A stretch of 64,000 nt of DNA, taken from assembly GCA_963832895.1 (NCBI GenBank), contig CAWHVQ010000023.1:1-64000 (forward strand). Direction: 5' to 3'. How positions within the stretch are numbered: the first letter of the stretch is position 1; each line of letters begins with the position of its first letter. Positions 61,802 to 64,000 of this stretch are shown here, one piece after another. The DNA comes from JAMXLO01 sp963832895. GTDB lineage: Bacteria; Pseudomonadota; Alphaproteobacteria; Acetobacterales; Acetobacteraceae. The notes beneath the pieces were generated by a model. That model made no database searches. It worked only from the letters and a program-made list of their open reading frames with translations, and had not been told where the DNA came from. Position numbers and translations under genes: made by a program.

Positions 61802-63025
61802 ATGCTGGGCGGGACACGTGCGCGCCTCCTCGCCGTGTTCGGCCCTGGCCTCGTGGTCATGCTGGCGGACAGCGATGTCGGGTCCGTCATCACCGCCGGC
61901 CAGTCCGGCGTGCAATGGGGCTATCGGCTGCTTGGCTTGCAATTCCTGCTGATGCCGATCCTCTACATCGTGCAGGAACTCACCGTCCGGCTCGGCATTT
62001 TTACCGGCCGAGGCTACGGCGAACTGATCCGCGCGACGTTCGGACCGTTCTGGGCGTGGCTGTCCGTCGCCGGCCTCGCCATCGGCACTCTCGGGGCGCT
62101 GGTTACCGAATTCGCCGGCGTAGCCGGCGTCGGCGAACTGTATGGACTGCCGCGCACCGTTACGCTGCCGGTCGCGGCAATCGGACTGCTCGCAGTGGTG
62201 ATCACCCGCTCGTATCGTTCCGTGGAACGCGCGGCCATCGCGATCGGGCTGTTCGAGCTGGCATTCTTCTTCGTCGCCTGGGCCGCGCGGCCCAACGTGC
62301 ACGAGATGCTCAGTGGCAGTCTGGACATCGCCTTTGGCGACAGGGACTACCTCTATCTGAGCGCGGCCAATATTGGCTCAGTGGTGATGCCATGGATGCT
62401 GTTCTATCAGCAGTCAGCCATTGCCGACAAGAAACTTGCGGCGGAACATTACGCGACAGCACGATGCGACACGGCCATCGGTGCGGTGGTAACCCAGCTC
62501 GTGATGGCCGCGGTGCTGATCGCTTGCGCCGCCACCCTGAGCGGCAAAGGCATCACGCTGCACACGGTCGGCGACATGAGTGAGGCGCTGACACCCTATC
62601 TCGGCATCGGCCCGGGGCGGTTCGTGTTCAGCGCCGGCGTGCTTGGCGCCGGCATGGTGGCTGCAATCGTCTGTTCTCTCGGGTTCGCGTGGGGACTTGG
62701 CGAAGTGTCCGGCTACCGCCACGCACTCGAGCAGCACCCCCTGCGGGTACGATGGTTCTATGGCGCTTATCTTCTGATGGTCGCCGGCGCCACGATCATC
62801 GTGGCGCTGTGGCCGAACCTCGTCGCACTCAACATCGGCGTGCAGGTGATGAACGCATTGATGCTGCCGGCGGTGCTTGGGGTATTGGCGGCTCTGGCGA
62901 TGAAGGCGTTGCCGCACGCGCATCGACCGGGTGGGCCGTATCTTTGGCTGGTGGCGGCAGTGTTCACGCTCACCGGCGGGGCCGCAGTGCTGGGCGCCAT
63001 TTTCGGCATCGGCCTGCTGGACTAG
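61802..63025 (+). CDS. Nramp-family metal transporter variant
   Basis: A 407-residue protein with about 11 hydrophobic segments. The first helix reads GPGLVVMLADSDVGSVITAG: where canonical Nramp proteins have D-P-G-N, this has D-V-G-S (25-28). In helix 6, MPW (196-198) replaces M-P-H. QSGVQWGYRLLGLQFLLMPI is otherwise Nramp-like. Changed metal ligands suggest different ion selectivity, perhaps as in Nramp-related magnesium transporters, but this is inference. It starts 52 bp from the divergent cysS. Confidence 0.82.
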   Translation: MLGGTRARLLAVFGPGLVVMLADSDVGSVITAGQSGVQWGYRLLGLQFLLMPILYIVQELTVRLGIFTGRGYGELIRATFGPFWAWLSVAGLAIGTLGALVTEFAGVAGVGELYGLPRTVTLPVAAIGLLAVVITRSYRSVERAAIAIGLFELAFFFVAWAARPNVHEMLSGSLDIAFGDRDYLYLSAANIGSVVMPWMLFYQQSAIADKKLAAEHYATARCDTAIGAVVTQLVMAAVLIACAATLSGKGITLHTVGDMSEALTPYLGIGPGRFVFSAGVLGAGMVAAIVCSLGFAWGLGEVSGYRHALEQHPLRVRWFYGAYLLMVAGATIIVALWPNLVALNIGVQVMNALMLPAVLGVLAALAMKALPHAHRPGGPYLWLVAAVFTLTGGAAVLGAIFGIGLLD

Positions 63026-63054
63026 CCTCGATCGGCAGAGACCCGGAGGAATGC

Positions 63055-63894
63055 ATGCGTAACGTGCCTTTCGAGATCAGGCCGATCGCCGGAGCGCTTG
63101 GCGCGGAGTTGCGCGGGGTCGATCTGTCGGCCGAACTGCCGGACGCGACGATCGCTGCGATCCGTCAGGCGCTGCTCGATCACCTGGTGATTTTCTTCCG
63201 TGACCAGGAGCTGCCGCCGGAACGCTTCCTGGCGCTGGCGCGGCGTTTCGGCAGGCCGATCGAATACCCGTTCGTCAAGGGCATCGAGGGTTTCCCCGAA
63301 ATTATCAACGTCGCCAAGCTGGAACACGAGACGGTCAACTTCGGTGGCGTCTGGCACTCGGACACGACCTATCTCCAGGAGCCGCCTATGGCGACGCTGC
63401 TGGTTGCGCGGGAAGTGCCCGAGGTCGGCGGCGATACACTGTTCGCCAATCAGTACCTCGCCTACGAGACGCTGTCCGAGAAACTGCGTGGACTGCTGGC
63501 AGGCCTACGTGGCGTGTCCAGTTCGGCCAAGGCCGATGCAAGCAGAACGCGCGAGGACCGCATACGCTCCGACGGCAGCGCGGAGGCGCGCAAGCTGTTG
63601 GAGGCGGAACATCCGATGGTACGCACGCATCCGGAGACTGGACGCAAGGCGCTCTATGTCAATCGCGCACACACGGTCGGCATCGCCGGCATGACCGTGG
63701 AGGAAAGCTCGCCGCTGCTGGAGTTCCTGTTCCGCCATCAGATCCGTCCGGAGTTCACCTGCCGCTTTCACTGGGGGCCGGGTTCGCTGGCGATCTGGGA
63801 CAATCGGTGCGCACAGCACTACGCAATGAACGACTACCACGGGCAGCGCCGGGTTATGCAGCGCATTACACTCGCCGGCGACAGGCCGCGATGA
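63055..63894 (+). CDS. TauD/TfdA-type 2-oxoglutarate dioxygenase
   Basis: The ATG at 63055 after CGGAGGA gives 279 residues. The iron triad is His101 and Asp103 (GVWHSDTTY) with His255 (CAQHYAMNDY). Arg266 (RRVMQR) would bind 2-oxoglutarate. FEIRPIAGALGAELRGVDLS is the family start. Substrates range from taurine to herbicides; no sulfonate genes are nearby, so the target is open. Confidence 0.88.
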   Translation: MRNVPFEIRPIAGALGAELRGVDLSAELPDATIAAIRQALLDHLVIFFRDQELPPERFLALARRFGRPIEYPFVKGIEGFPEIINVAKLEHETVNFGGVWHSDTTYLQEPPMATLLVAREVPEVGGDTLFANQYLAYETLSEKLRGLLAGLRGVSSSAKADASRTREDRIRSDGSAEARKLLEAEHPMVRTHPETGRKALYVNRAHTVGIAGMTVEESSPLLEFLFRHQIRPEFTCRFHWGPGSLAIWDNRCAQHYAMNDYHGQRRVMQRITLAGDRPR

Positions 63895-63918
63895 GCCGCC
63901 TCGGGAACGCGCCGCTTT

Positions 63919-64000
63919 TCACGGGGAAAGTAACCCCTCCCGCCGGAAACTCAGCCACCGCCCATTCCCCACGATGATGTGGTCATGCAGAGCGATCGAC
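63919..64000 (-). CDS. radC: RadC C-terminus (partial, cut by window edge)
   Basis: On the minus strand the last 26 codons in the window read SIALHDHIIVGNGRWLSFRR, then EGLLSP and a stop. This matches the JAB-domain end of RadC (L-H-D-H-I-I-V-G). The remainder lies beyond position 64000. RadC is a JAMM-fold protein whose DNA-repair role is disputed. Confidence 0.8.
   Translation of the reverse strand, partial: SIALHDHIIVGNGRWLSFRREGLLSP

Overview
The window is GC-rich, densely coded DNA from an alphaproteobacterium. The alpha-type SspB, the ppx-rlmE and cysS-trmJ pairs, and the many catabolic monooxygenase, TPP-enzyme and CoA-transferase genes fit Rhodospirillales, most likely Acetobacteraceae. 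The family is an inference from gene content; no marker was aligned. No rRNA, CRISPR array, replication origin or intact insertion sequence was seen.

1-8,100: two islands, each next to a tRNA gene. The first ends at tRNA-Ser(CGA); a 46-bp copy of that tRNA's 3' half lies at the left window edge. It carries a Phd/PemK-type toxin-antitoxin pair and a frameshifted tyrosine integrase. After an ATP-grasp ligase comes tRNA-Thr(CGT), whose 3' part is repeated imperfectly 4.5 kb downstream. The interval holds two RTX-style or repeat-like exported proteins (one a GH64-like glucanase), a small conserved protein and an IS66-type remnant.

8,100-20,500: two lipoproteins, a hydrolase, a frameshifted YghU-type GST, and a minus-strand block with E1-alpha/E1-beta dehydrogenase subunits, an internally duplicated protein of unknown function and an acetolactate-synthase-like TPP enzyme. 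A DszA/NtaA-type monooxygenase, a MmgE/PrpD protein, a flavin reductase and a double-domain EthD-like protein follow.

20,500-38,400: a coiled-coil exported protein, a broken response regulator, a broken Cys-rich secreted protein, then a catabolic and transport region: amidohydrolase, MFS, TPP enzyme, LLM monooxygenase, DUF2189, carboxymuconolactone decarboxylase, an AlgH homologue with a signal peptide, HCCA isomerase, alcohol dehydrogenase, MFS, PNPOx, LysR, DmpA-type peptidase and a DHA2 exporter.

38,500-46,000: sspB, class I fumarase, a VOC protein, then a tightly overlapping queuosine operon yhhQ-queA-tgt-queF-queG. QueD, QueE and QueC are absent here, so the operon reads as preQ0 salvage to Q. 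The 3' end of a lost fumC lies downstream.

46,000-64,000: tRNA-Val(GAC), N-formylglutamate amidohydrolase, a transglycosylase, CaiB, tsaC of atypical composition, acyl-CoA dehydrogenase, a branched-chain-type substrate-binding protein, ppx-rlmE (frameshifted) divergent from ppk2, GFA, quinone reductase, two DUF4168 paralogues, cysS-trmJ (frameshifted), an Nramp variant, a TauD dioxygenase, and the 3' end of radC cut by the window edge.

A recurring oddity is the number of single-base frameshifts or stops in otherwise well-preserved genes (integrase, yghU, response regulator, Cys-rich protein, rlmE, trmJ). This means either a decaying genome or base-level assembly error.
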